Source: Candidatus Saccharibacteria bacterium oral taxon 488 (GTDB taxonomy: Bacteria; Patescibacteriota; Saccharimonadia; Saccharimonadales; Saccharimonadaceae). Taken from it: 64,000 bases of DNA. Below, piece by piece: positions 9,158 to 18,958 of this stretch. Numbering within the stretch: position 1 is the first letter of the stretch; the number at the start of each line of letters is the position of its first letter. The notes beneath the pieces are model-generated. The model saw only the letters and a list, made by a program, of their open reading frames with translations, had not been told where the DNA came from and did no database searches. The stretch spans positions 682,001 through 746,000 of the forward strand of contig CP047917.1 in assembly GCA_010202115.1 (NCBI GenBank), given 5' to 3'. The position numbers and the translations under genes are program-made.

Positions 9158-11389
9158 TTACTCAGTCTGATTTGCTTCTGGTGACGTCAGCTTCTTGATC
9201 ATTGGCAATATGATATAGATATCAACAATAGCCATTGCCAATCCAGCACCAACAATCAAGCAATATAGTGGTGTAATAACTGGCTTTAGGGAGGTTGGAA
9301 GGATGCTGATAAATACCAATCCTGTCCACACACCGATAGCACACGAGAGTAGGGAGACACTCACTAACGGCACTAGCGATTCAAAGCCAACGAGGCGCTT
9401 TAGCTGACTGAGTTTCATCCCGCCGAGCCGTAACGTAAACAGTGACCTCCGTCGCTCCAAGAGTCCACCAATCGTCGATACAATTAAACTTGCTACGGCG
9501 ACAAACAATGTCACGCCCATACCAACATAGGCAAGATCGGCGAAGTTTTTGATGACTGGATTAATGGCTGGCCGCTTAGAATCAGCACCACCAACGACCC
9601 ACATTGGATTGGCTGATTGTAGTCGCTCACCAACTAGGCCTCGCAATTGATCAACATCAACTGCATTTTGTAGAGTCACGAGATAATTAACGTTGCCCTT
9701 TGTTTCAACAGTATCCATCAATGTCACCGACTGCGTAACTGGCGCATCAAAATTGATGAGTGCAAATTGATCCGGACGAGCACCGCTTGGGCACGTATGC
9801 TCAGTGTATGATGCTAGATCGCTACAACGCATAGCATGGCCTTTTTCGAGAGGATATATTGCTGCACTATTTACAATATATTGCTGCCTATTAAGAGTTT
9901 GCTGCATTGACTGCGGCAGTGAATCACCAATAATTATCGCAGAGTTACCCTTACGCTGTGAGTAGCCATTATTATTAACTGATGATGCACTCAGCATTTC
10001 AATGCCACTAACTGCCGTCAGATAAAAACTCCCTGCAAATAGTGCCAAGACGACACCACTGACACTGCGGAATACAGCTCGCGAATGTACCGCGATACGC
10101 TTACTTGCGATCAGCACCAGACCGCTACGCGCCCACCGAGCGCACCATCGTGCGATACAATTCGTCAGCCAGCCACCGGCCAATACCAGGCCAAACATAA
10201 CAAGCATCACTCCCGCCGCGAGCACCATCATTGCTCCTAATGAACTATCTGCTTGCCCATGAAGCCACTGATGTCCCGCAGGAGTCGAGGCCCAGGCAAA
10301 GATACCAAGACCTATTGCTAGTGGTAGTACTCGCCAAATACGCAACTTCTTTACTTTTTCTTGCGTCCGGGCTACGCCAAGTGGTGAAATCTGTGCTCGC
10401 CACATCCGCCGCCAGCTCACACCAATAGTTAACGCCAGTGTCAATGCAATGATTAACAGATACTGTAGCCAGTTTAGCTGCAAATCAGCCGGCCAGAATC
10501 GTGCATCACCCATCTCAAAATTCTGTAGCGGTGCCTGAAACAGCCAAAACGCTACGAGACCAATAACAACTCCGATAATTGAAGCTATAAGTGACTCGAG
10601 GAGAATCACTCGTGTCACTTGCTTTTTTGTGGCGCCAATCAACCGCAATGCCGCATAGCGTTTCTCACGCTGTACGCCACCTAGCTGGGTCGCAACCGCG
10701 ACAAACATAACAATTGGAAATAGTAGAATTGTTCCACCAACCCCAAGCACAATAACCGATATTGGATCAAGACCAATTGTTTGGCGATGACCAGCCGTTG
10801 CATCAGTTTGGTATATATCGGTAAAGTATGATGATTGCCCACGAGACTGAGCGGCCTTATCCGTGGCGGCAACTTCCTCAGTACTCACCTCTCGAATAAG
10901 CATCAGTGCGTCTGGACTTTGTAGGTACGCATCAGGGATCGTACCAAGATACTTTGTATGCTTGCCAAATCTATCAATAATCTTATCCTCGGGATGCTGG
11001 GCGACCTTCTCGGCCAGAGCTTTTGACATATAATATTCACCAGATGCTGGTGTTGGTAATTGAGCAAACTGGACCGACCCTTCTACGCCATAGAGTGACA
11101 GTACATTAATTTTTTTATCGCGCCATTTCGTCAAATTACCTAGCTGTACGTTTGACGCCTTTAGCGGCTTGACGGTGGTGTCTCGTTGTCGCTGCTGCGG
11201 TGCAGCATTCTTTGCTTGAAGTATAGCCGTATTAATAATCGCACGGTCGGTCCGTTTCAGTAGACCGTTTACACCGGCTACAAAATAACAAACCAACACT
11301 ATACCAAGTGCGATAGCTGCCGATGTCAGCACGAGGCGGGCCATTGATTGGCGACCAGATTTACGAAGAAGCATCCAACTAATGCTCAT
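9158..11389 (-). CDS. FtsX-like ABC transporter permease
   Basis: 743 residues. The protein has one N-terminal membrane helix, a large external region, a group of helices around VIVLGVGGTILLFPIVMFV and two repeated FtsX-type cores (LGGVQREKRYAALRLIGATKK and LLERRRSLFTLRLGGMKLS). This is the layout of MacB/FtsX-superfamily permeases, which act by coupling ATP hydrolysis to periplasmic or cell-surface movements rather than by classic transport. It shares one base with the ATPase stop (TAATG), with a GGAGGG site upstream. The unit is ATPase-permease, preceded by a broken PadR repressor gene. Confidence 0.85.
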   Translation of the reverse strand: MSISWMLLRKSGRQSMARLVLTSAAIALGIVLVCYFVAGVNGLLKRTDRAIINTAILQAKNAAPQQRQRDTTVKPLKASNVQLGNLTKWRDKKINVLSLYGVEGSVQFAQLPTPASGEYYMSKALAEKVAQHPEDKIIDRFGKHTKYLGTIPDAYLQSPDALMLIREVSTEEVAATDKAAQSRGQSSYFTDIYQTDATAGHRQTIGLDPISVIVLGVGGTILLFPIVMFVAVATQLGGVQREKRYAALRLIGATKKQVTRVILLESLIASIIGVVIGLVAFWLFQAPLQNFEMGDARFWPADLQLNWLQYLLIIALTLALTIGVSWRRMWRAQISPLGVARTQEKVKKLRIWRVLPLAIGLGIFAWASTPAGHQWLHGQADSSLGAMMVLAAGVMLVMFGLVLAGGWLTNCIARWCARWARSGLVLIASKRIAVHSRAVFRSVSGVVLALFAGSFYLTAVSGIEMLSASSVNNNGYSQRKGNSAIIIGDSLPQSMQQTLNRQQYIVNSAAIYPLEKGHAMRCSDLASYTEHTCPSGARPDQFALINFDAPVTQSVTLMDTVETKGNVNYLVTLQNAVDVDQLRGLVGERLQSANPMWVVGGADSKRPAINPVIKNFADLAYVGMGVTLFVAVASLIVSTIGGLLERRRSLFTLRLGGMKLSQLKRLVGFESLVPLVSVSLLSCAIGVWTGLVFISILPTSLKPVITPLYCLIVGAGLAMAIVDIYIILPMIKKLTSPEANQTE

Positions 11390-12105
11390 TATATAACCCT
11401 CCTGCTATGAGCATCAGAGCTCACTGATTGTACATGTCCAGCGCTTGCAATTTGACCATCACGAACAATGATCTCACGGTCTGCATACGCAGCAATCGTC
11501 GGTTCATGGGTCACCATGATAACCGTTGTTCCATGCTCTTTAGCGGTTGCAATAAATAACTCCGTAATCTTCTCCGAGTTAAGGCTATCCAACGATCCGG
11601 TTGGCTCGTCGGCAAACAGTACGGTTGGATTGGTCACCATAGCACGAGCAATCGCTACACGTTGCATCTGACCACCCGATAATTCACCAAGCATGCTGCC
11701 AGCCTTGTCGCTGAGTCCGACCGCTTTGAGCCAGTGCTCAGCTTGCTTGTAAGCCTCCTGTCGCTTAGCACCATTGAGCAGCAGAGGCAGGGCTACATTA
11801 TCGAGACTGGTCAATTCTGGCACGAGCTGTCCAAACTGAAAAACGAAACCAAAGCGAGTCCGCCGCAAGATACTACGTTTATCATCATTCATTGCATCAA
11901 TACGGTGACCATCAAAATGAATCTCGCCACTATCAACACCGATAACCGCTGCTAGACTGTGCAATAATGTTGATTTGCCCGAGCCACTTGGCCCCATAAT
12001 TGCTAGCACCTCGCCGGCCATAACATCAAGCGATACACCACGCAGCGCTTGCGCCTGTCCAAATGATTTCTTGATATTCCTCGCACTAATAATTGGCTTG
12101 CCCAT
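11389..12105 (-). CDS. ABC transporter ATP-binding protein (MacB/LolD type)
   Basis: 238 residues, the usual length. Walker [15 protein letters not shown], the signature LSGGQMQRVAIARA, Walker B VLFADEPTGSLD and the switch His in MVTHEPT are all present. It powers the FtsX-like permease encoded immediately downstream. AGGAGG precedes the ATG, and the start overlaps the end of the PadR gene by 20 nt, so the three form one transcript. With the repressor broken, the unit may be constitutive. Confidence 0.93.
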   Translation of the reverse strand: MGKPIISARNIKKSFGQAQALRGVSLDVMAGEVLAIMGPSGSGKSTLLHSLAAVIGVDSGEIHFDGHRIDAMNDDKRSILRRTRFGFVFQFGQLVPELTSLDNVALPLLLNGAKRQEAYKQAEHWLKAVGLSDKAGSMLGELSGGQMQRVAIARAMVTNPTVLFADEPTGSLDSLNSEKITELFIATAKEHGTTVIMVTHEPTIAAYADREIIVRDGQIASAGHVQSVSSDAHSRRVI

Positions 12106-12628
12106 GTAATAATTCCTCCTTTAACTTTGTTAAGCGTGAGATAGTTAGTTCAATCCATCGTAAATCTGCCTCCAAATGAAACAACGCATGATCAATCAGT
12201 AGCATATTTGACAAGTCGCTATCACGCCGCTGAGTGGTTAACTCACGCATGCGTTGGATATGTGCGGTGCGCTGATTATCAAGGTATGGTGCGGCGTCTC
12301 CCTCCTTGAGAATGGCGAGTACCGACTTAATATACATCGTTGCCTGTAGTTGGGGTGATGGCGCTTCGGGAGTCTCCAACCATTCTTGTAGCTCATAATG
12401 TCCTTTTTTAGTGATAGCATAACGAACTCTATCTGGACCACCTGAGGTGCCAGTATCGACAATTTCTTTAACCTTGCCATCACGTTTTAACCGCGCCAAT
12501 ATTGAATATACCTACCCGGCTAGAATTGGCTTATCTTTACCAAAGTAGTCATCGTACTTCTTCTTTAACTCATATCCATAGTTTGATCCTTACGCTAAAA
12601 ACCCAAGAAGTGTGTACTGTGCATTCAT
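12086..12628 (-). pseudogene. PadR-family repressor with two in-frame nonsense codons
   Basis: A PadR N-terminus reads MNAQYTLLGFLA, stop, GSNYGYELKKKYDD..., stop, VYSILARLKRDGK, and continues in the same frame to 12086. The stops are TAA at 12590-12592 and TAG at 12512-12514. The second falls where PadR proteins usually have Gln (GQVYS), so CAG to TAG is the simplest history; CAA to TAA would explain the first. Each would be a single C-to-T change. The promoter is intact (TATAGT 6 nt before the ATG at 12628). A residual product could only start after the recognition helix, so DNA binding should be lost. Confidence 0.8.
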
Positions 12629-12677
12629 ACTCTTACTATACACCACGTGACTAGCTATCGCAAGAGTTATTATAAAC

Positions 12678-13622
12678 TTAGTGTATAGTTGTCTTATAGC
12701 GCTGAACAGCCGGATTATATGCCTGCCATGCCGGCATCAAAACCCCTAACCGCCTGCCGTCAGCCAATACTTCATCATACCCAGCTAGCCATTCGTTAAA
12801 TCCGTGCTTCATATGACCCGTTACCATATCGACTACATCGGGCTGTTGAAGTGCATGCCGCATTATTGCAGTAGCTACCCCTAGCGGCATCATTGATAGT
12901 ACATTGAAAGGGAAAACTCGCCACACCGCAACACCTTGGTGACGACATAGAGACATACCGTCACGAAGTGCCATAATTAGCTGACGAATCGCCCCTGGAT
13001 CATGCGTTAATGCCGAAAAACTGCCACTACTAGCTATGGCGCCAGCAGTTGCTGATTGCTGGAGATAATGAACTTTCATCCAATCAAGCAGACGAGCATC
13101 ATAGCTGCTCGCTACCCCAGCTTCTTTTAAGTGCTGCATGAATAACTTTGCTCCCGCCCTTGCACCACCAACCCGCGTCGGTGTTGGAAATATAATAACC
13201 TTCACGCCATTATTATCTCGCCCACCGCCAATACTGGAAGGGAAGGCAATAAAATAATCATCAGGCGATATATATTGATCAACCTCACTGGCCAGATTCC
13301 AATTATTTTGCATAAATCCAATCCACCTAGCCTTCGGCTGATACTTTGCTAGTATCGGCAGTACCGATTGAAGTTGACAGCGATTAACCGTTACTAATAT
13401 AACGTCGTAATAACCTACTGGCGATGTGACACACTGTGGGTAAAATACCGTCGACTGATACGTATTGTCACGCTGACGCAAATCCTTTATAGCAAGTGGC
13501 ACGCCTTGCGACACCTCTTCATACCGCTCAGGCGATACGAGCACATCCACATCATGGTGTACCGCTAATAAATGTGCATACGTCAGACCGATTGTTCCCG
13601 CACCATAAATTAAGTACCGCAT
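12678..13622 (-). CDS. Ketopantoate reductase-like (ApbA/PanE family) dehydrogenase
   Basis: 314 residues. The N-terminal Rossmann motif YGAGTIGLTYAHLL binds NAD(P)H. The helical C-terminal domain begins around DWMKVHYLQQSATAG, where family members carry the catalytic Lys in a WxK motif (here DWMK). Family enzymes reduce 2-dehydropantoate or related oxoacids. No other pantothenate genes are nearby, so the substrate is uncertain. The ATG follows one base after the sbcB stop, so the two are cotranscribed. Confidence 0.7.
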   Translation of the reverse strand: MRYLIYGAGTIGLTYAHLLAVHHDVDVLVSPERYEEVSQGVPLAIKDLRQRDNTYQSTVFYPQCVTSPVGYYDVILVTVNRCQLQSVLPILAKYQPKARWIGFMQNNWNLASEVDQYISPDDYFIAFPSSIGGGRDNNGVKVIIFPTPTRVGGARAGAKLFMQHLKEAGVASSYDARLLDWMKVHYLQQSATAGAIASSGSFSALTHDPGAIRQLIMALRDGMSLCRHQGVAVWRVFPFNVLSMMPLGVATAIMRHALQQPDVVDMVTGHMKHGFNEWLAGYDEVLADGRRLGVLMPAWQAYNPAVQRYKTTIH

Positions 13623-13623
13623 C

Positions 13624-15039
13624 TTAGTCCTCAGTGGGCAGTATCGCCTCCGCCCATAGCTGTAATTCCTGCAAGATAAACTGCTGCTCGTCAGTCGCTG
13701 TCGGCGCCAACCGCTGTAGAGACGCCATAAACTGCGGTAGCTGCGCCTGCAGATGCTGAGCCCGCCATGCTTCCCATTGCACTAAATCATCTTCGCTGAG
13801 CGAGCGCGGAAAGTTGCGCGCTTTGTAGTGCAGCAGTAGTGACGCCAGCCGCTCGTCCTGGAATTCTGGATGAAAATCAGCTAGTTCACGCTCATCAGCA
13901 TTGCGCACCGCTTCGACACGGATACGATCGCGGTCATGCAAAAAGCCGTCGTATAATTGCGCTTCTGGATCGGGCATCTTTTTGAAGGCTGGTTTATTTT
14001 CAAAAATACTGCGCAATTTTTCGGCAAAATCTGGGTGATTCAGCAAAATATTTTGATGCTGTTGGACAATTTCTGTGCTAAGCGAAATTTTCTGCCAGCC
14101 ATCGCCCTGCTCCAGCACACCCAGCGGTGCCACCGCCGGACAGCGATTGTACTGCAACTCTTTGACTGGCAATTTGACAAAATCCTCAGCCTGCCGCTCC
14201 TCCCACGACGCAAAGATTTTCTTTGTTAATTCCTCCGCACTCAGCCCAACAAACGGTATCGGATCATACCGCAAGTCATAGACGACCACACCGCCGTTTC
14301 GACTGGTCGTCAGTGGAAAGGCCACCGTGGTTTTGGCGAACTCTTTGTCGTAACGCCCGCTGGCGTAAACAAACGGTTTTTTGTCATCCACGTTGACCAG
14401 CTGTTGGACTGCTTTTTTGTCACGCATTTTTAGCAAGTAATCATACAGCTGTGGCTGCTTTTGCTTAATCAATTTCGTCACGGCAATCAGCGCTGTCACG
14501 TCCGCCAAGGCATCATGAGCATTTTCATGAGCAATACCATTGGCACTAGTGATTAATTCCAAACGATTGCTGGGCTCACCCTTAGCATCAAGCGGCCAAT
14601 TTATTCCTTCCGGCCTCAGTGCCCGCGTCAATCGCACCACATCCAGCAAATCCCAACGCGAGCGACCATCCTTCCAGCTCCATTCGTACGGATCATGGAA
14701 ATTGCGCCACAACAAATGACGAATAAATTCGTCGTCAAACCGAATATTATTAAAGCCAACCGCGATGGTGTCCGGCGTAAAAATCTCCTCGCTCAACATC
14801 CGGGCAAACTGCGCCTCGGTGTAACCTTCTTCAACCGTTTTTTGCGGCGTGATACCCGTCACCATTAGTGCATCAGGACTCGGCAACGTATCATCATTCA
14901 GCGTCACCAATAGATTATACGGCTCACCAATCGGCTCGAGATTCATGTCCGTCCGCTGCCCAGCAAACTGCATGATGCGGTCTTGCCGCGGATTCAGTCC
15001 GCTGGTTTCTAGGTCGTAGAAGAAGAATGTCTGTGCCAT
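13624..15039 (-). CDS. sbcB: Exodeoxyribonuclease I
   Basis: 471 residues, the usual length for ExoI. It degrades single-stranded DNA 3' to 5' in recombination and repair. DEDDh exonuclease residues are visible: DLETSG near the N-terminus, NNIRFDDEF in the middle and NAHDALADV. The SH3-like and helical C-terminal parts are present (LASLLLHYKARNFP). TATACT (minus, 15046-15051) is 6 nt before the ATG, which indicates a leaderless message. It leads a two-gene unit with the PanE-like gene. Confidence 0.9.
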   Translation of the reverse strand: MAQTFFFYDLETSGLNPRQDRIMQFAGQRTDMNLEPIGEPYNLLVTLNDDTLPSPDALMVTGITPQKTVEEGYTEAQFARMLSEEIFTPDTIAVGFNNIRFDDEFIRHLLWRNFHDPYEWSWKDGRSRWDLLDVVRLTRALRPEGINWPLDAKGEPSNRLELITSANGIAHENAHDALADVTALIAVTKLIKQKQPQLYDYLLKMRDKKAVQQLVNVDDKKPFVYASGRYDKEFAKTTVAFPLTTSRNGGVVVYDLRYDPIPFVGLSAEELTKKIFASWEERQAEDFVKLPVKELQYNRCPAVAPLGVLEQGDGWQKISLSTEIVQQHQNILLNHPDFAEKLRSIFENKPAFKKMPDPEAQLYDGFLHDRDRIRVEAVRNADERELADFHPEFQDERLASLLLHYKARNFPRSLSEDDLVQWEAWRAQHLQAQLPQFMASLQRLAPTATDEQQFILQELQLWAEAILPTED

Positions 15040-15080
15040 ACCTATAGTATAGCAAAGCTACGAGATGACACCCAAACCTA

Positions 15081-16409
<1,329 letters not shown>

Positions 16410-16411
16410 TC

Positions 16412-16445
16412 AAAAAGCGCCCCCGAGAGATAGCGGAGGCGCTTT
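16412..16445 (-). terminator. Intrinsic terminator of the LysM-CHAP gene
   Basis: On the minus strand the stem AAAGCGCC(T)CCG pairs with CGG(G)GGCGCTTT around an 8-nt loop and runs into TTTTT. The U-tract is immediately followed by the obg -10 box, so the end of one unit and the promoter of the next share sequence. Confidence 0.85.
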
Positions 16446-16461
16446 ATTGCCTTAGAGCATC

Positions 16462-17672
16462 CTAGTGAATAAAGTTGTACCGACCAACTTCAGACATCGG
16501 GATCGTTCGATGCGTCACGACGTTATACCCCGCATAATTCATATCACTAACGTAGATCGTGCCACCTTCAACCCGCTCGACCATACCAACGTGGCCAAGA
16601 CCGCCGCCGCCCCATGTTGTCTGGAAGATTGCCCCTGGTGCCGGTGTATGATTAACGACAAAGCCTGCCGCCCGAGCACTTGCTGCCCACGACGTCGCGT
16701 TGCCCCAGAAGCTACCAATTGGTCGACCAAGTGCTGCCCGCCGCTCGTACACGTACCATGTACAGTTGCCAAGAGCGTATCGGTTGCCAACTGATGCTCG
16801 AGCGTAACCATAGCTGATACCACTGACTGCGCCGCCCGTTGTCCGCCCTGCATAGCCCCGACGGCCAGAGCGGGACGCCACGTAACCTGGCTGCTCATTT
16901 TCTGGCAATACGCCACCCGGCAGAACAATTCGTGTATCTTTGGCTAGTGCCGCCCCATTTGCCAAGTCGTTATACAATGCCACTCGTTCAGGATTTGCTT
17001 TATACTTTTCTGCCAATTTTTCGACGGTGTCGCCGTCCTTAACAGTGTAGACCACGCCGTCAACCATCGGGATAATCAATGTTTTGCCAGCTTCAACCGC
17101 ATCAGATGTCGTATTGTTCGCCCAGCGCACCGTCTGGGCCGTCACATTAAACTTCTTAGCAATCGAGTCAATTGTATCGCCCTGCTTAGTGACATAAGTC
17201 TTGATGCCGCGCTGAGCTGATTTCTCAGGCTGGATAATCTGTGGCTTAGAAATAACCTCCGTATCACCCTGAGCCAACTCTTTTTTGATTGACAGCGTTG
17301 CCGTCGCTTCACGTAAATCACCGGCAGTTGGCAGATTGACCGTCTCAGCCAGATCGGTTACCGCATTAGCAGCCGCCAGTTGATCTACTGAAACCTTATT
17401 TGTCTCATGTGTCACACCAGTAGACGGTGCGACTGGCTGAGAGGCCGAGACTGAGCCCTGCTGACTAGCGACGCCACCTGTCTGATAACTTAGTGCCAGA
17501 AATGAAATAACTAATAGAAAGATTCCGCCATACGCCGATATTGCGCTTAGCTTGAGTTTTTTGCCCCGATGGGCAGATGCTTGGTTACGAATAACGCTTC
17601 TCCCGTGTCAATGTCTCCATCAACGCTGACTACCGTACTGAGTCTTTCTTCTCGCACAAGAACAGGATGCAT
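16462..17672 (-). CDS. Membrane-anchored LysM-LysM-CHAP cell-wall hydrolase, needs a -1 frameshift
   Basis: From ATG 17672, 39 codons (MHPVLVREERLSTVV...) lead to A AAA AAC at 17562-17556; that frame stops a few codons later. The -1 frame is open from 17607 to 16462 but has no ATG, GTG or TTG before its membrane helix. Joined, they give 403 residues: a cytoplasmic head, one membrane helix (about 45-62, ISAYGGIFLLVISFLALSY), two LysM repeats (YVTKQGDTIDSIAKKF; YTVKDGDTVEKLAEKY) and a CHAP domain with catalytic Cys in GNCTWYV and His in GHVGMVE. CHAP enzymes cut peptidoglycan. Without the shift, a GTG at 17415 would give a protein lacking the anchor. This is either programmed slippage, a true mutation or a homopolymer error. 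Confidence 0.75.
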
Positions 17673-17821
17673 TGTCGACCTAATAATTAGTTGATATTGC
17701 TAAACGATTAGTTTTCCGCATCCGTGCGACCGTTCTGGTAGGCCCGCGCGCTTACACGGCGTATACCCTGTATGAACGCAAGCTTATTTCCATTATACGC
17801 GATCCTCTCATAATTTGTCAA
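17673..17821 (-). promoter_or_regulatory. Promoter and about 113-nt leader of the LysM-CHAP gene
   Basis: TTGACA (minus, 17816-17821) and TATAAT (17792-17797) are 18 bp apart. Transcription from about 17785 leaves roughly 113 nt before the ATG. Local stems include CCGUG/CGCGG and CGCA/UGCG. Wall-hydrolase genes are often under c-di-AMP (ydaO) riboswitches, but the hallmark conserved blocks of that class were not recognised, so only a structured leader is claimed. Confidence 0.5.
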
Positions 17822-18615
17822 TGCTTTACCCTGTAATACACCTCACCCTTTAGCATATACACCAGCCCAACAACAAAGCTCAAAATGACTGCATATGGCA
17901 GCACCGCAGACATCGCCATCATTACAGCAAAGAGAATGGTAGCACGAACAATATACAAAAGTGTTATGACAAACATGAACGCACATATGAGTGCGAACGG
18001 CACTCGCACCATCAAGGTCACGCCAATCTTGCGATAACGCAGGCCCCGCTCCTGCTTAATTTTCTCCGCCTCAGATAGCTGGTCGGCTGGACGTGGCTGC
18101 CAATATGATACCCCCTCAGGTGTTATGATAATCTTCCATAGCCACAGTGAACCAATAGTCGTACACGCCACCATAAACAAGATAGCCGGGAGCGAGTTAT
18201 TAAAGGCCAGTGTAGCACTAAATATCGCACGGGTAACTTCTCGAAGCGCTGAGCTAAATGGGCCAACCTGAAAGACATAAAATTGTGCTAACACAATAAA
18301 TTGCACCACCGGATACACCACAGTCATAGCGAGCGCAGCGATTCGTTGTCGGTACTGGTCAGTTCGACGGGACTGCTTCAAGACAATGAGACCTTGAACG
18401 AGGAGTGATGCGATAGCTACGCCAATGACAGTCAGTACTAACGGCATATCCTGAAGGTTTCGAAAGAATAGCGGCAGCTGACCTATGAACACCCCTGCTG
18501 AACAAACAAGTATTGCCGCCTCGATAATAATGACCGCCTCACATCGAATGTTACGCTCTGGTGAAGATGCAGCTTGTTTCTTGGGTTCATTCTTTATGGC
18601 CGTCGTCTTTGTCAT
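17818..18615 (-). CDS. Polytopic membrane protein, unknown function
   Basis: 265 residues. A charged N-terminal tail (about 25 residues) is followed by about seven hydrophobic segments, with a cytoplasmic loop containing RPADQLSEAEKIKQERGLRYRK. No family was recognised. A promoter TTGACG...TATAAT and an AAAGGGG ribosome site lie upstream. The stop codon overlaps the -35 box of the LysM-CHAP promoter. Confidence 0.7.
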   Translation of the reverse strand: MTKTTAIKNEPKKQAASSPERNIRCEAVIIIEAAILVCSAGVFIGQLPLFFRNLQDMPLVLTVIGVAIASLLVQGLIVLKQSRRTDQYRQRIAALAMTVVYPVVQFIVLAQFYVFQVGPFSSALREVTRAIFSATLAFNNSLPAILFMVACTTIGSLWLWKIIITPEGVSYWQPRPADQLSEAEKIKQERGLRYRKIGVTLMVRVPFALICAFMFVITLLYIVRATILFAVMMAMSAVLPYAVILSFVVGLVYMLKGEVYYRVKH

Positions 18616-18690
18616 TCGAGGATTTTCCCCTTTCTTTTTGAAGTATCCTACTGTCTATTATACCAGAGTATTTTTCGTTTTGACGTCAAC

Positions 18691-18723
18691 AAAAATAGCT
18701 CGCTATCAAAACTGAGCGAGCTA
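18691..18723 (-). terminator. Intrinsic terminator after tRNA-Glu
   Basis: TAGCTCGCT/AGCGAGCTA, a 9-bp stem with a 10-nt loop, is followed on the minus strand by TTTTT. It ends the tRNA-Glu transcript, just before the promoter of the 265-residue membrane protein. Confidence 0.85.
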
Positions 18724-18760
18724 CTGCAAATTCAAACGGGATAACTATCCTTATAAGTAT

Positions 18761-18835
18761 TGGTGACCTCACGGAGAATCGAACTCCGATTGCCAGGATG
18801 AAAACCTGGTGTCCTAACCGTTAGACGATGAGGCC
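18761..18835 (-). tRNA. tRNA-Glu (UUC)
   Basis: Acceptor GGCCTCA pairs with TGAGGTC (one G-U), discriminator A, and CCA is encoded. Anticodon loop TTTTCAT gives UUC, flanked by the stem CCAGG/CCTGG. The T-loop is GTTCGATTC. Confidence 0.95.
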
Positions 18836-18958
18836 ATTAAACAGATCGTATTGTAGCAGATTGATAATATTATGTCTAGCTATCCAGTCATGCGAAAATT
18901 GACTTTTTCATCATTTTGGTGTATTCTACGTAGAGTTACGAGGATAAAGGAGGAAGTT

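Noticed and set aside
12086-12628. Alternative genetic code with TAA/TAG as Gln
   Set aside because: TAA and TAG end other intact genes in the window (for example TAA at 11389 and 13624), and no suppressor tRNA was seen. Mutation is simpler.
17673-17785. c-di-AMP (ydaO) riboswitch before the wall hydrolase
   Set aside because: Expected for such genes, but the conserved sequence blocks of that class were not found in the leader.
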